Origin: Echinarachnius parma
Lineage: Eukaryota; Echinodermata; Echinoidea; Clypeasteroida; Echinarachniidae
Length of the DNA stretch: 64,000 nucleotides
Direction of reading: 5' to 3'
Assembly: GCA_037951105.1 (NCBI GenBank)
Contig: JBAMJV010003384.1
Coordinates: 1-64,000 of the forward strand
Part shown: positions 33,505 to 45,104 of the stretch, piece by piece
Position numbering within the stretch: position 1 is the stretch's first letter
Layout: every line of letters begins with the position of its first letter
Notes under the pieces: generated by a model
What the model was told of the DNA's origin: nothing
What the model saw: the letters and a program-made list of their open reading frames with translations, nothing else
Databases searched by the model: none
Position numbers and translations under genes: made by a program

Positions 33505-36250
33505 ATATCCCCTTATGAATAAACCAACTAGAATTACACAATTATCCCACACGATACTTGATAACATATTCACTAACGAAATTAATAATAGGACTAATGG
33601 AATATTGTTTTACGATATTTATGACCATTTACCTATATTTATGATAAATAAAAGCAATAATTGTTGTATTCAAAATCGTCCAAATATAGAAATGAAAAGG
33701 AAAACGACTGACTATAATATTGAATCTCTTAAAATTGAGTTGAGCCAGGAAGATTTATATTGAATTGGACGTAAATAAATCTTATAAAAAAATTATTGAT
33801 AAGCTTACTGTTGATTATAATAAACATATACCCCGTGTTTGGCCTAAATTTAATAAAAAAGAATAAACCTAAACGACCATGGATTACTCACGGTATACTA
33901 AAATCGACCTCGACTCGAAATTGTTTGTATAAGAAATCATTACAACACCCCTCAAATGAAAATCATACAAATTATACACAATATCGTAATAAATTAACTA
34001 CTATTATTCGTTTATCCCGTAAATTATATTATTCAAAACAAATTGATAGCAATGGGAATAATATTAAGTTAATGTGGCAAACTATAAATTAAATTCTTGA
34101 TCCTAAAAAGAATTTGCAAAACATTCATGAGATTGTCGAAAATGGGCAAACTATAAAAGACCCAGGCCAAATAGCAAATGCTTTTAATAATTATTTTATA
34201 AATGTTGGTGCAGAGTTAGCATCTCAGATACCACATACAAGACACCACTATTCAGAATATATACAATACAATAATGAACAATCTTTATTTTTCAACCCAA
34301 CAACTATTAAGGAAATTTTGGAAGTTACACAGTCATTAAAATGTAGTAAATCAAGTGGATATGATGAAATAAGTATATATTTGTTTAAAAAGATTATTCA
34401 TTTTATTGCTTCCCCGTTGTGTTATATTTCTAATCTATCTCTCACAAATGGAATTTTCCCAAATGTATTAAAAACAGCAAAAGTAATTCCTATACACAAA
34501 AAGATGACCCATCTGAAATGAAAAATTATCGACCAATTTCTTTGTTACCGAGCATATCTAAAATAATAGAAAAAACTTGTATAAAAGATTATATTCATTT
34601 TTGAATATTAATAATATATTAATACCGAACCAATATGGATTTAGAAAAGATCACTCAACTGATTATGCAATTTTGCAATTATGTGATCAAATCACAAATT
34701 CATTTGCTAAGAAAGAACACATTGTAGGAATTTGTATGGACTTGTCAAAAGCGTTTGACACTTTTGATCATGGAATATTGCTTTATAAATTAGAAACTTA
34801 TGGAATTAGAGGGACCGTTCTTTCTTGGTTTAAAGACTATTTAAATAATAGACGACAATTTTTTTATTATAAATTTAATTCGTCGTTAACTTCAACCATT
34901 AAATGCGGAGTGCCACAAGGCTCTATTTTAGGTCCCTTACTCTTTTTGATTTATATTAATGACATTGTAAACACATCACCACTCTTAACCCTAATAGGGC
35001 CGGGGGGGGGGGGCCATAATGGCCCCCCCCCCCCCTCCGCGATTTTTTGTATTGGTCCAAAACGCTGTATGATGACGCGCCGCGGCTTGGTGGCTTTTTT
35101 TTACCGGGTCTTGCGCACATTTTAAAACAAAAATTTCGAAAATCGGACCTACCGTTACAAAGTCACGTGACCTTTTGTCTATGCATGTCAGCCCGAAAAT
35201 CGCTCAATTTCGTGATTTGTGTACAAAACATATGGAAATATCAATTTTCGTAAAATGAGGTGTATCATTAGTTATTTGGTGTTGTTTATATGTTATATGT
35301 TGGTTTGGGGATTCAAAATAGTTAAATTATAGTTAGAAATAAAATAAACAACAAAAAAAATAAAATACATAAGTTTAAAAAACAAAGAAATACATAATAA
35401 ATTAACAAAACAATAGAAACCATAAGGAAGAACCGGGCTCTTCCAAATTTTGTTGTCGTATTATCATTACAAATGCTCTAATGAATATATGTAGTGAAAA
35501 CCAGAGTTTAATTATGAAGAATATATGATTTATGGGTAAAAATATGAATTTCATGACTTATTTGCATAAATTACCATAAATATGCAAATTAATGAATTTT
35601 TCAAAATTTTTAAAAATTACCATTGTATTATATACACTTCACTTATCATGCGTGCACAATTTTACGGCGATCGGCCGCTCCGCGGCCAAGATCTTAGGGG
35701 GGGCCATAATGTCCCCCCCACGGCCTGCTGAAGACCTCAAATAGCCCGGCCCTTTTAGGGTTAACATACATTTTATTTGCAGACGACAATAACATATTTT
35801 ATTCAGACACAAATTTGAATACTCTCATTGAAACTTTGAATAGTGAATTAGATAAATTATCTAATTGGTTTAGATGTAATAAACTATCTTTAAATATAAA
35901 TAAAAAATAACTTTATATATTTTAATAGTTTGCACTCTACACACGAACTTGTTGCTAATATTACATGTATTGATATGATTCCTATTGTACAAAAAGATTC
36001 AGTTAAATTTCTAGGCGTAATAACAGATTCTAATTTGATATGGCATCCTCATATAAATAATATTTGTACTCCGGTTTCTAGAGCCATAGGTATATTATAT
36101 AAATTTAAATACTTTCTTTCAAAAAGGACACTAATTACGATATATAATTCATTTATACTCTCTTATATTTCATACTGTAATATAGCATGGGGAAATAGTA
36201 GTGTGACGAAAATTAATACAATATTTCTTCTACAAAAAAAAGCATTACGC
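33505..36250 (+). pseudogene. 5'-truncated LINE, endonuclease end plus reverse transcriptase
   Basis: The copy starts inside the endonuclease (NKPTRIT, TILDNIFTNE, YDHLPIF) right after the preceding LINE's ATT tail. It proceeds through KRPWITHGILK and the RT: YDEISIYLFKK, VIPIHKK, NYRPISLLPSISK, motif A MDLSKAFDTFDH, motif B GVPQGSILGPLLFLIYIND. A piggyBac-type element (34989-35760) then interrupts it. RT resumes with motif C FADDNNIFY and LSNWFRCNKLSLN, then KFLGVITDSNLIW and SYCNIAWGNSS. At about 36250 a G/C-run element interrupts the frame after KKALR. Multiple frameshifts are present. Its wording matches the LINE at 4701, so it is the same broad clade, and it retains the region that copy has lost. 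Confidence 0.88.
34989..35760. mobile_element. piggyBac-type non-autonomous element in a LINE
   Basis: TTAA flanks both sides (34985-34988 and 35761-35764). The ends CCCTAATAGGGCCGGG and CCCGGCCCTTTTAGGG are inverted repeats. CCCT ends and a TTAA target are the piggyBac signature. Removing the element and one TTAA rejoins the LINE frame exactly (PLL then TYILFADD). Subterminal G- and C-runs flank GCCATAATG words at both ends. The interior shares sequence with 42965-43310 (for example ATTTGCATAAATTACCATAA). Confidence 0.88.
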
Positions 36251-36437
36251 AGGGGCCGCGGAATGGCTTTGATAGTGGGGGGGGGGGGGGGGGGTGGGCT
36301 GATAACATTTGAACTGTAATGTATTTCTTTATTTTATGCTTATGTATCTCTTAGTTTTTTAGCCAAAAAAGTGGGGGGGGGGGGGGGTGGGCTGCAGCCC
36401 CCCGAGCCCCCCCCCCCCCCCCCCGGTTCCGCGGTCC
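36248..36437. mobile_element. Small G-run/C-run element inserted in the LINE
   Basis: CAGGGGCCGCGGAA at the left and TTCCGCGGTCCTG at the right form inverted ends. TTACG stands on both sides. The interior is dominated by three G- or C-homopolymers. CAGGG ends resemble hAT elements, but the duplication is not clearly 8 bp. Confidence 0.6.
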
Positions 36438-37505
36438 TGTTACGTATATGTGACCCGTCACAGCCAGAAGAAACAGAAGTCGGATAAATAATTTTCTGGA
36501 TTTGTATCTAGTTTGGATCAGCATTATCTAAGCTTTAATATGATATAAACGTTGTATTATAGTGATTCTGCAGTTATTGATGTTTTTCTAAGGGCAATTT
36601 CCAACGGTCTGGAAATAAAATGCAGAGAAAATCCCTCAAGAAGTTTTACATCCTTTTCGAGAGCGACATTAGCTTTCTAATCAGGCCATACTTGAACCAG
36701 TTGCATGAATAGAATGTGGTAGCAACCTTTATCCAATTTTCTTGAAAACTTGCATATCAGTACATATGTATGATTTACACCTTCCCTCCAAAAATTGTTG
36801 AATATAATCCATGCTTTGTAGAGATATGTAAAGATTTGATCGAAATTTAAGTGATTTTGGAATGACAAACTTGGATTCAAGTACACACCGAGCACGGGAT
36901 ACAAAAGCGAGCACTTTTACCTAACAAAAGGGGGTCACGCCTCAACGACAGCGTTACCCTAAATCGCGTTCTTTTTTAAACAAAGGAGGCCATTTGCGTC
37001 AGTAGGTGAATAGGGATTAGAGAATATCGATGTGCGCTGACTCTTGACCGCCAGCGAGATTTGCAACTTGGCACAAAGGGGTTGTTAAGAGGCGGAGCTT
37101 AATATCGATCGCTTTTGGGAGCGAAGAATTTTGGAAAGCAAACTTTTCAAACCTTCTAAAAACATGCTTCAAAACTTTCCTTAATTTTCACCTTTCCACT
37201 TAATATTTGTACTGGAGATTGTGCTTACTGGTAGAACAAATATCAGGGAAAGGCCTGAACTAATAATATTTGTTTCGACATTTTAATGCAATTTCAAATC
37301 AATCAACTCGCGCGACTTTTGGCTTCTCTGAGAAAGACGGGTAACATATGCGCTCATTATACGCTTTTAATTTATTTTGTTCTTTTTGTATTTATATTTG
37401 TTTTTATAATTTAGATTGCTCATTCAAGTGACGAGTTAGTAATTATTATACAGCACCCTTTTGTCCTCATGTAGCTCCTCCCTCCCCCTCCCAGGCCACT
37501 ATCCA
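36438..37505. other. No gene recognised
   Basis: No LINE coding resumes clearly after the small element. The part near 37370-37505 may be LINE 3' UTR, because the text on either side of the next MITE joins into an AT-rich tail with poly(A). Confidence 0.4.
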
Positions 37506-37509
37506 CTAA

Positions 37510-38067
37510 AAGGGATAGTTGAGTTCTGGTAAGGAGAGTACAGTTTTGGTGAAACTGAATTTTAGTAACCAAAACCTACATCATTACATTACAAACTAAT
37601 AGTTATAACTAGAAAGGAACACAACATTCCAAATGACGTAGTAAAGATCATGTTATCATTCAAAAAGAGCTGTTAAAACGTAAGAGGGCACTCTCTAAAC
37701 ACTCATCGGTTTCAACCATTTTGAATAAAATATTGTGCATGCGATGTTTTGTTGAAATAGTGATTAGATATAGAGAAATAACCAACAACTACTAACATAC
37801 CTATTTTGTGACTTTTTGAAAAGAGGAAGCATTTAAAAAAAATTTGTAACAGCTGGTTTAAAATTCTCTAATAAACCTGGGGCCCCAGCTTTATTACAAA
37901 TTGTTATATTTATAGATATTTCAGCCGTTTCTGAACCGATTTTGATCAAATAAAGTTACTCTGTCACTAACATATTATGCTCTTTCAAATTTTACAATCA
38001 GTTTTTCATTATCTCACAAAAAAATTATTATGTGTAGCGCCCTCTCTACCAAAACTCAACTATCCCT
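37510..38067. mobile_element. TTAA-type 0.5-kb MITE, complete copy
   Basis: The ends AAGGGATAGTTGAGTT and ACTCAACTATCCCTT are inverted repeats. The interior matches the copy at 47532-48065 in reverse orientation (AGTAACCAAAACCT, TTCAAAAAGAGC, GTAGCGCCCTCT). The flanks are TAA on both sides instead of a perfect TTAA. Confidence 0.8.
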
Positions 38068-38272
38068 TTAAGCTCCCTGCTTATGATGGTTGGTCTGCTC
38101 CATTTGTTTATTTGTTGTAATAATATACATACATTATTGTCACATTAATTTAACTATTCCTATTTCATTGTTTTATTATAATGTATGTAAAACTGTTCTT
38201 TGTATATTTTATTTTGATTTTGTTAATAAATGCAGAAATAAATCTGCCTAAAAAAAAAAAAAAAAAAAAAAA
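38068..38272 (+). mobile_element. LINE 3' end with poly(A)
   Basis: AT-rich sequence with AATAAATGCAGAAATAAA ends in about 22 adenines at 38251-38272. It may be the 3' end of the truncated LINE starting at 33505, with the MITE above inserted in its UTR. Confidence 0.6.
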
Positions 38273-39683
38273 ACAGTTGCAGGTTTGGGCGAGCTTTTAA
38301 GGTATACGTTGTAGGGTAAATGTACTTATTTTAAAGAAAAAGACAAACACCGCATTACAATTCATATTTCTATTTTTACATAACACCTCATGATTACAAA
38401 ATAAATGATTTATGCCGGAGAACAAGTACAATGAAAACTTGCTTGATTTTAACCCAAATGAGTAACTTTCCTCATCATGTTTCCCATTTTCTCTGATCCC
38501 AATGTTTGTGTAAATTCACTCATCCATCACGTCCATTGTCATCTGCTAAGTCAGAAAAGCTTAGCGACGTCCTCTTACTCAACTTTCTAATGATTAAACA
38601 AAAATCAAACTTTTTGGTTGATAACTACGACTTTTACTGGGTTTTTCAGTACGGAGTCGTTACAGCTTTATAAAACGAATATACCCATACAATTATATTG
38701 GAACAAATGGCAATTTCCCGCAGTAAATTGCTAAAATGTACTAGCTCGCTCCGCTCGCTCCCAAACATAATATTTCACAACATCGTGAGTGTATATACAT
38801 GTATTACACTTCGTAACGCCATATTATGAGTAATAAAACGAACATACCCATGCAATAATGGCAATTTTCCGCTGTGAAATCTGTAAAATTTTCAAGCTCG
38901 CTCCGCTCGCTCGCATAAGCATACATATTTTCTCAACCTCAGGTGTTTATATATAATACCATTTGTATTATATTACACCAAAAAATGTAATATTCAAAGC
39001 TCGAAATCCTCAAACATGGCTCCATTTTTACAAAAAAATCCTTAGGCATGGGTACCTATTTACAGCAAAAGGACCCTTAGATGTGGGTATGGGTTCGGAG
39101 GTCTCAGCCGCACACCCCTGTCCCACTATAATCTGAGTCCCCCCCCCCCCCCCCCCCCCCCCCCTCCTCCCGGGATACAAATAGGTACTAAATTTGATGA
39201 TTATTTGTCTACCGGTTCTTGAGATATTAAAATTACAAGCTATTTTGGCATAATGAGTCCTGTGACCTTGACCTTTGACCTCATGAACCCACAATCTTTT
39301 GGCTACAATTATGACAATGGAAAAAGTTGATTTAAATCTGACATTCAGTTTTTGAGATTTTGCAATTACAAGCTATTTTAGCATAGTATTGGATTGGGCC
39401 CTGCGACCTTTGACATTTGACCTTATAACATCAACATTTATCACCTGAATTAGCAAATACAGTACATGCCGCTGCCAGGAAATATTTTAGTATATTTCAT
39501 GGGTATATCTCACCCCAGCAATTCGCAGCAACGTTAAGGGGCTGTACACATACCGTACCCGCTACTTCCGGCGCGTACCGTTACTTGTACTGTACATGCA
39601 TGTCAGGTGACTCTCGCGGGCGAGTGCAACGGATTTTGACAGTCAGATGATAAAACAGTTATTACATTTTTTGTCTGGAAAAT
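38273..39683. other. Interspersed repeat DNA, no gene
   Basis: AGCTCGCTCCGCTCGCTC words occur near 38742 and 38894, each followed by similar text. 39000-39170 contains a long C-run (about 39138-39163). From 39220 to 40000 a phrase built on ACAAGCTATTTT and TGACCTTTGACCTCAT is repeated three times. Confidence 0.5.
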
Positions 39684-39814
39684 CACGGAATATTCCTACC
39701 CTCGGGATTTCAAATGCTATTTCGTGAAGAAAATAAGTCCCTCGACTTCGTCTCGGGACTTATTTATTCTTCCCTCGATAGCATTTAAAATCCCTCGGGA
39801 TGAAATATTCCGTG
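39684..39814. repeat. 131-bp foldback
   Basis: CACGGAATATTCCTACCC at the left pairs with GGGATGAAATATTCCGTG at the right. The arms extend inward over CTCGGGATTT, AAATGCTAT and AATAAGTCCC to a short loop. Confidence 0.8.
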
Positions 39815-40044
39815 CTATCCCCTCCACCGCCATGTAATAACTGTATAATATTATTTGGCTTCTCAAGATACTGTATATACATGTACCAAGAATGGTGCAA
39901 ATCCATAAATGACTTCTTGAGATCAACAGCTATGTATACAAATATAATGAGCCCTGTAACATTTGACCTTTGACCTCATAACCCCAGTCTAATCAGTTCA
40001 TAAACACCCTATTAAAGTAAATAAGCTTGATACAGCTACTCAAC
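39815..40044. repeat. TGACCTTTGACCTCAT-bearing interspersed repeat
   Basis: The last of three local copies (TGACCTTTGACCTCATAACC near 39964); others lie near 39252 and 39409. Tandem TGACCT half-sites resemble nuclear-receptor direct repeats, but here they belong to an interspersed repeat. Confidence 0.5.
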
Positions 40045-40215
40045 TTACATTATGATTGACGACAATTTGTGCAAGCGGCGGCAACTTGTGGTGTAAGGTT
40101 TTATTTGCCTGCACAAATTGTCGCCTGTTTTGGGGACGGCAACAGCAACACAAATTGTCGCTGTCGACAATTTGTGAAGGAGGTGACAATTTGTGGTGCA
40201 ACAGTACCATTATTG
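40045..40215. repeat. Short-word inverted array, CACAAATTGTCGCC type
   Basis: Five close copies (GACGACAATTTGTGC, CACAAATTGTCGCC, CACAAATTGTCGCT, CGACAATTTGTGA, GTGACAATTTGTGG) and one weaker copy (GGCAACTTGTGG) alternate in orientation within 170 bp. The outermost copies face each other, so the whole is a foldback. Confidence 0.8.
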
Positions 40216-40875
40216 ACAATATAATTTCTTTCAAATAGCTATCGTAATGGAAGAGGGCGCCCTTCTGACAACAAGTGCCAGCCCTTTTCCATAAATTTTG
40301 TTGAATGTAAGTATTTTGATAGAATAATGACAAATGATCAAAGCAATGATAATGTGACATTTGTATTATTGTTAACAATGTCCAGACTTTGGGACTGTTT
40401 TCTTAAAGGTAAAGACTTGTTTTGGAAACGCCCCCCTCTAAACAAAATGAAATGGAAGCTCTTATTACCAATAATGTGAAAGAATATAATTATACTAATA
40501 TAGGATTATCCAAATTTGGCCAAGAAACCGCCTACTAATTGATATATTTGCGAAATTATATATCTATTCCAATGAGATAGTAGCGCCAACGAGGAATCGC
40601 CCATACGCTACGTGTATTACGACCACGCGTATTTCATATGTATTTCAATACATATTCAACAATAATGATCAATATAGATGTATTCGGCTACTTTCCCGAA
40701 ACTAGACTTGGGCTTTAAACTTTGGAATTAATGTTTTTGATCAAACGAACGCTGTTTTGTTTCGACTTTTGTTGTTGTCGTGCAATTTCTTCACTCAGTT
40801 GTTCTCTACCTCACAAATGAATTAGTTTTTTAACCATCATGCACACTAAAAACAAAGGTAAACATGTCTGATAAT
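40216..40875. other. No gene recognised
   Basis: Nothing identifiable apart from AGAGGGCGCCCTT near 40252, a word common in local MITEs. Confidence 0.4.
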
Positions 40876-41760
40876 CAGAAGCGTTGATCCATTTTTGCGA
40901 TCGGGGGAGGGGGGGGGGGGGGGGGCTTTTCCAGAGTCACCCATCGATATATTTCGATGGGGTAACCGGTGAGAGAACTGTAAGCCCCACATTGGACGCC
41001 ACATTAAAGGGAGAGATCCACTTTTGCAAGCCAAAATTCAAAAGTTTCGAGGTTATTGTCTTATATGAAAGGAAATGTCATTTAATAGCATGCCTGAAAA
41101 AATTAGGGCTTGAAATCTCTTTTTCGTAGAGTTATAGACCTAAAAACTGAATAAACTGAGGGACGTCGGTTAATTAGGTACATACGTATTTTCGGCCGGT
41201 GAGTAAGTTCGTACATAGATTTCACGGAGTGCCAGATCGGTATGCATGACCCCTACGTGACCCGCGCTAGATACGTGACCCGCGCATAAGTACTAATGTG
41301 TGAGCGTTTACCAAGCAAAATACCCAAACATCGCTTAAACTGACTACATGTAATTATATATTCTTTCTTTTTGAGATCTTTTTCCGTGACATACGTTAAC
41401 AAATGTCGGCTTCACAATACCTTTACGAGAATTAGTACTATATTGTTGTAATATTATGCTAAATCAGTTGAACTCCTTTATTGACCGATATATAGTTTAA
41501 ATGGAGGGACGCATTCGTTTTTCATTCGTAGAATCCAAATTAGAGGGCTGTTCGCTCTGATTTTGTTTTTTGCGTGTTACATTGATCCCCATCCGTCAAC
41601 TGAAAGCTGTTCAGACGTTTTGTAAAAGTGGACCTGTCCCTTTAAGACTGGGGGCCAACAATAGTTCTCAACCGAATGAACCACAACAGGGGGCAGAGCC
41701 CCTAGAAGCTTTTGGCTGTAGCCGTTTAGAACTGTCAAGATGTATATAGGAATCCCGATA
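40876..41760. mobile_element. Relative of the 13577 hAT-type element, interrupted
   Basis: The left part (GTTGATCCATTTTTGCGATC, then TTTTCCAGAGTCACCC, AAGCCCCACATTGG) matches the left end at 13577. The right part from 41650 (GGGGGCAGAGCCCCTAGAAG) matches 13770-13795. A TTAA element lies between them. The right terminus is not preserved. Confidence 0.65.
41008..41641. mobile_element. TTAA-flanked 634-bp element
   Basis: TTAA stands at 41004-41007 and 41642-41645. The inverted ends are AGGGAGAGATCCACTTTTG and AAAAGTGGACCTGTCCCT. It sits inside the hAT-like relative. No transposase was recognised. Confidence 0.82.
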
Positions 41761-41954
41761 GGAATACAAAGTATATCTACATGTATTTAATATAAATGTT
41801 GCAGCGGCGCACGAAACGTCGTGATCTTTTCGATTTGTTGTTGACCATACATTGCGAGACAAACGAATATCACTATAGCGATATTATTTCAGATATTTTA
41901 ATATAGTTTCAAAATGTCAGATACAGGGACCCCCTTAGCAATTAAAAGGGTCTC

Positions 41955-42075
41955 ATGGGTCTTTGTGGCTCGATGGTTGAGGACTGTTATACCAATTCGG
42001 AGGTCTCTGGTTCGATTCCGGCAAAGCCTATTATTCTTTGTTTATTTTAAATTATTTGTTTCTGGTCAGACAGGT
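41955..42075 (+). mobile_element. tRNA-derived SINE-like sequence
   Basis: A tRNA-like segment (box A-like TGGCTCGATGGTTGAGGAC, box B GGTTCGATTCC) starts near 41965. It is followed by the same T-rich text as the copies at 19.7 and 27.2 kb, ending TTTCTGGTCAG. Confidence 0.6.
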
Positions 42076-42608
42076 AAATCGAAAATGCTTGTTAAAGTTG
42101 AATGTGCGTCTTTCCATATTTTGGGTGCAACTTTGCATTCTTGCAGTGCAAATCAAAAGTTGAATTTGTCACTGTTTATTAAAGATGAACTTGAGTTTTC
42201 CTGTTTTATTTTGAATCCATGTAAGAGTAAACTTAGTAAGGACTTCTGAATAAAAATAACTTCCCTTTAAATCCTTTCATTCTTGTGAAATTCTGATTTC
42301 AAGAGGTATTTCTTACATGGACAGGCAAGAATCTTATATCGGGCTGTAATATCTAACCGTTCCCTGCAAGAGATGGGCTAACAAAATCATGGGCGGGTTT
42401 TACACAACTGAATTTAAATTTCCACTCAGGAAACATACAGAAGGCCTCTCACATCGCTCTACCGCAGCAAAACATGCGAGACAGTGGGAACTCGTATGAA
42501 TCGACCAGTCTAGTCAGGGCTGAACGGCCGCAGTGTTCCTCTTCCTTACAGTCAATAATGTTTATTTCATCTTTAATGCTACTTTGATGTTCGACTAAAT
42601 GACATAAC
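42076..42608. other. No gene recognised
   Basis: A plus-strand ORF (41914-42249) overlaps the SINE and has no family motif. Confidence 0.35.
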
Positions 42609-43310
42609 TTAAAAGGATTGTACAGTTTGGGTAAAGCATGTATAGGGGGCAAGAAATAATTAATTTGTGAGGTAATGAAAAACTCAGTGTAATATTTGGA
42701 AGCTCACATGTTTTAAAAGATAAAACAAAGTTTTTAAAATCAATATCGGTTCAGAAACAGCTGAAATATCAACAAATACATCCCATTTGGAGTAAATATT
42801 GGACCCAGCTTTTATTCAATGATTTAAAATATTAAAAAAACCCTACATATTTGTTAAAATATACCATTTTTGTTTGTTTTTGTGTTAATGACCTCTCTTT
42901 TCTTTTGAATAAAAACAGCCTGTTATCAGCCACCAAGCTGTTTTAATCGAATTTTGTTCAATAAACCATTTTTAAAAAATCAATAGATTACTATGGTCAT
43001 TTAAGTTTTTTGGAAAATTCACTTACATTTGCATATTTATGGTAGTTTATGCAAATAAGGTCATACAATTCATATTTGTAATCATAAATCATATTTCATT
43101 CCAAGTTATATTCTTTAGACCATTTGAAAAAATAACACAACAACAAAATATGGAAGAGGCAGGTTATTCTTTATGTTTGTTGCTGTTTTGAATTGTTTAT
43201 ATGTATTTCTGTAACTCATGTATTCGATAGTTTATCGTTTTATTTTATTTATTACTATGATTCAATTATTTCTATCCCCTCCCCCCCCCCCCCAAAAAAA
43301 AAAAAAAAAA
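42609..43310. mobile_element. MITE fragments: TTAA family and a piggyBac-interior relative
   Basis: 42609-42960 starts TTAAAAGGATTGTACAG and follows the TTAA 0.5-kb family (GAAAAACTCAGTGT, GGTTCAGAAACAGCTG). 42965-43310, in reverse orientation, matches the interior of the piggyBac-type element at about 35330-35640 (TTTGCATATTTATGGTA). A C-run and A-run sit at 43279-43312. Confidence 0.6.
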
Positions 43311-44275
43311 ACTTAAATGTAAGAAAGACCAACTAGCCAATGTATAGCTCTTCACGAAAATGCCCGATTTTTAGCCTGACATGCAAAGAGAAAAAGGTAC
43401 GTGACATGATAATGGTTGGTCCGATTAAAAAAAAAAAGTGTATGTGTTCCCGAGCAATCAGAAAATCGCCGAGGGGTGGGTGGGGAGGGGGGGGGGGGGG
43501 GGGGCGGGGCATAATGCCTGGTATTTTCCAAAAACTTTAAGACCGAATTATGCAATTTTAAATATTATTCGGTATTTCACCAATATTTCTTCATCTTTAA
43601 ATCTGTTAAGCATTTTTAAATTTAGAAAAATTGACCGGTACTGTAGGTTGCAACGTTCCCTTTTTATGAGGTCTGATTTGTTTAGGTTTAAAGGAGAATT
43701 CGGGACGAGTTAAACAAAAATACAGTATATTGAAAATCAATCTAGGGATGTGCTTGAATATTTTCAGGATTTGACTCTCTTTGGTTGATTTCTTAGATAT
43801 TTTTCTAATGTCATTAACTCTGAGGAAATAATTAAATTTACTGCACACAATCATGAGACCCTTACGTAGCACCCTCACTTTGCTCAATTTCAAGAGTAGG
43901 CTTGAATCCGGTGCCACTGCATTGTGATCACTGCATGTGTCATTCATAATAGCCGGTCATGCAGAGCCAGCACATTCAATAACCACGTTTACAGGACTTT
44001 GTGTCTATTCAAATTCCAATGAAAGCCAAACGTGTTACAATTTCGGGCAAGTATTTTCAAACGGTTCAACAATGCAGTAATGCTCAAAGGCACGGTTCAG
44101 TGGCGCATCGTGGACTAAACTATTCATGATCGAGCATTGTATTGGTCCGATCAAAAGAACACATTCGCTGCAGTGTACATAGATAGGCGCGTAGTGAGGG
44201 TCGTACGTCTCACATTGGTGTATTGTGGGATAGAACAAGCTCGCTCGCGAATTTGTGTCATTAGAATTTCTGAAA
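43311..44275. other. No gene recognised
   Basis: A G-run at about 43487-43504 is the only conspicuous feature. Overlapping ORFs on both strands show no motifs. Confidence 0.4.
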
Positions 44276-44417
44276 TTTTTGAAAAGAGGAAGCATTTAAA
44301 ACAAATTTTGTCACTAAAATTGTATGCTCTTTCAAATTTGACACTCAGTTTTTCATTAGCTCACAAAAAAGATTATTTCTGTAGCGCCCTCTATACCAAA
44401 ACTCAACTATCCCTTAA
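44276..44417. mobile_element. End fragment of the TTAA 0.5-kb MITE family
   Basis: The text runs from GAAAAGAGGAAGCATTT to the terminus ACTCAACTATCCCTTA and matches the right part of 37510-38067. Confidence 0.7.
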
Positions 44418-44604
44418 ATGTTGTATATTTATTGTAGGTTCAAATTTAGTTTAACGTTTTTAACTTCAAAATTTTGCTCAGCGATTGACTGTAATATCAT
44501 CGTTTCGAAAAAAAAGTAAGCATATTTGCGTTAACGTCTTTGCACCTTCAATTGCACTATTATTTTACATTTTGGGTAATATGTAATAACAGCGATCTAG
44601 TAAC

Positions 44605-44875
44605 ATTTTCCAAAGAAAATATACCCTGTTGTATTATGTTGTACTTAAATAGAAGCATGGGACAGGTTGAGAGTTTTTGAGATCCCTTTTTTGAAAAGAT
44701 ATTTACGATTTTACAATTTACAATTTTGCTATTTACTCGGCCATATAACATTCATTTAACGTAACATTATCATATATCAGATCACAACAAAAAAAACATT
44801 GTATCAACCATTCAACACATTTTGCACCTTTTAATGTAATTGCACTTACGAAATGGTTAAAGGGATGGCACAGAT
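44605..44875. mobile_element. Degenerate AGGGACTTAGTAAC-family MITE
   Basis: GATCTAGTAACATTTTCC, GAAGCATGGGACAGGTT, CTCGGCCATATAACATTCAT and ATTGTATCAACCATTCA match 16718-17090. The ends are worn. Confidence 0.6.
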
Positions 44876-45104
44876 CTGTTCAAACCAAATTTGTGTAACT
44901 AAAACTTGTAAGATATCATTAAAAAATGAAAGTAAATGAATAACTCAAATTGTATGGTATCAAACAGTATAAATAGCAAAGTAAGAAGGTTGTTTTCATT
45001 CCAAAATCAACGGATTGATTCGTACTCGTGCATTTAGCACCGCCATACCCATCACACCACCATCTATTAATACTATAGGCCAGTGCCACGTACCATGTAC
45101 TTAC

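Larger units (their letters stand above)
28583..45104 (-). other. Inferred 16.5-kb intron of the lectin gene
   Basis: The GTAAGT donor at 45104-45099 and the TACATACAG acceptor at 28583 (minus strand) have matching phase. Joining completes the lectin domain without loss of any conserved element. The intron contains two LINE copies, a piggyBac-type element, several MITEs and foldbacks. All are listed separately. Confidence 0.75.

Noticed and set aside
33376..33573. Asparagine-rich protein on the minus strand
   Set aside because: It is the (ATT)n tail of the LINE translated.
28811..40215. CRISPR-like array of short repeats
   Set aside because: The words alternate in orientation, spacing is irregular, there are no unique spacers of constant length, and the window is eukaryotic.
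44919..45104. Lectin reading frame continuing past 45105 to 44919
   Set aside because: The continuation lacks the WIGL region, begins at a perfect GTAAGT donor and is intronic; the true second half is at 28349-28582.
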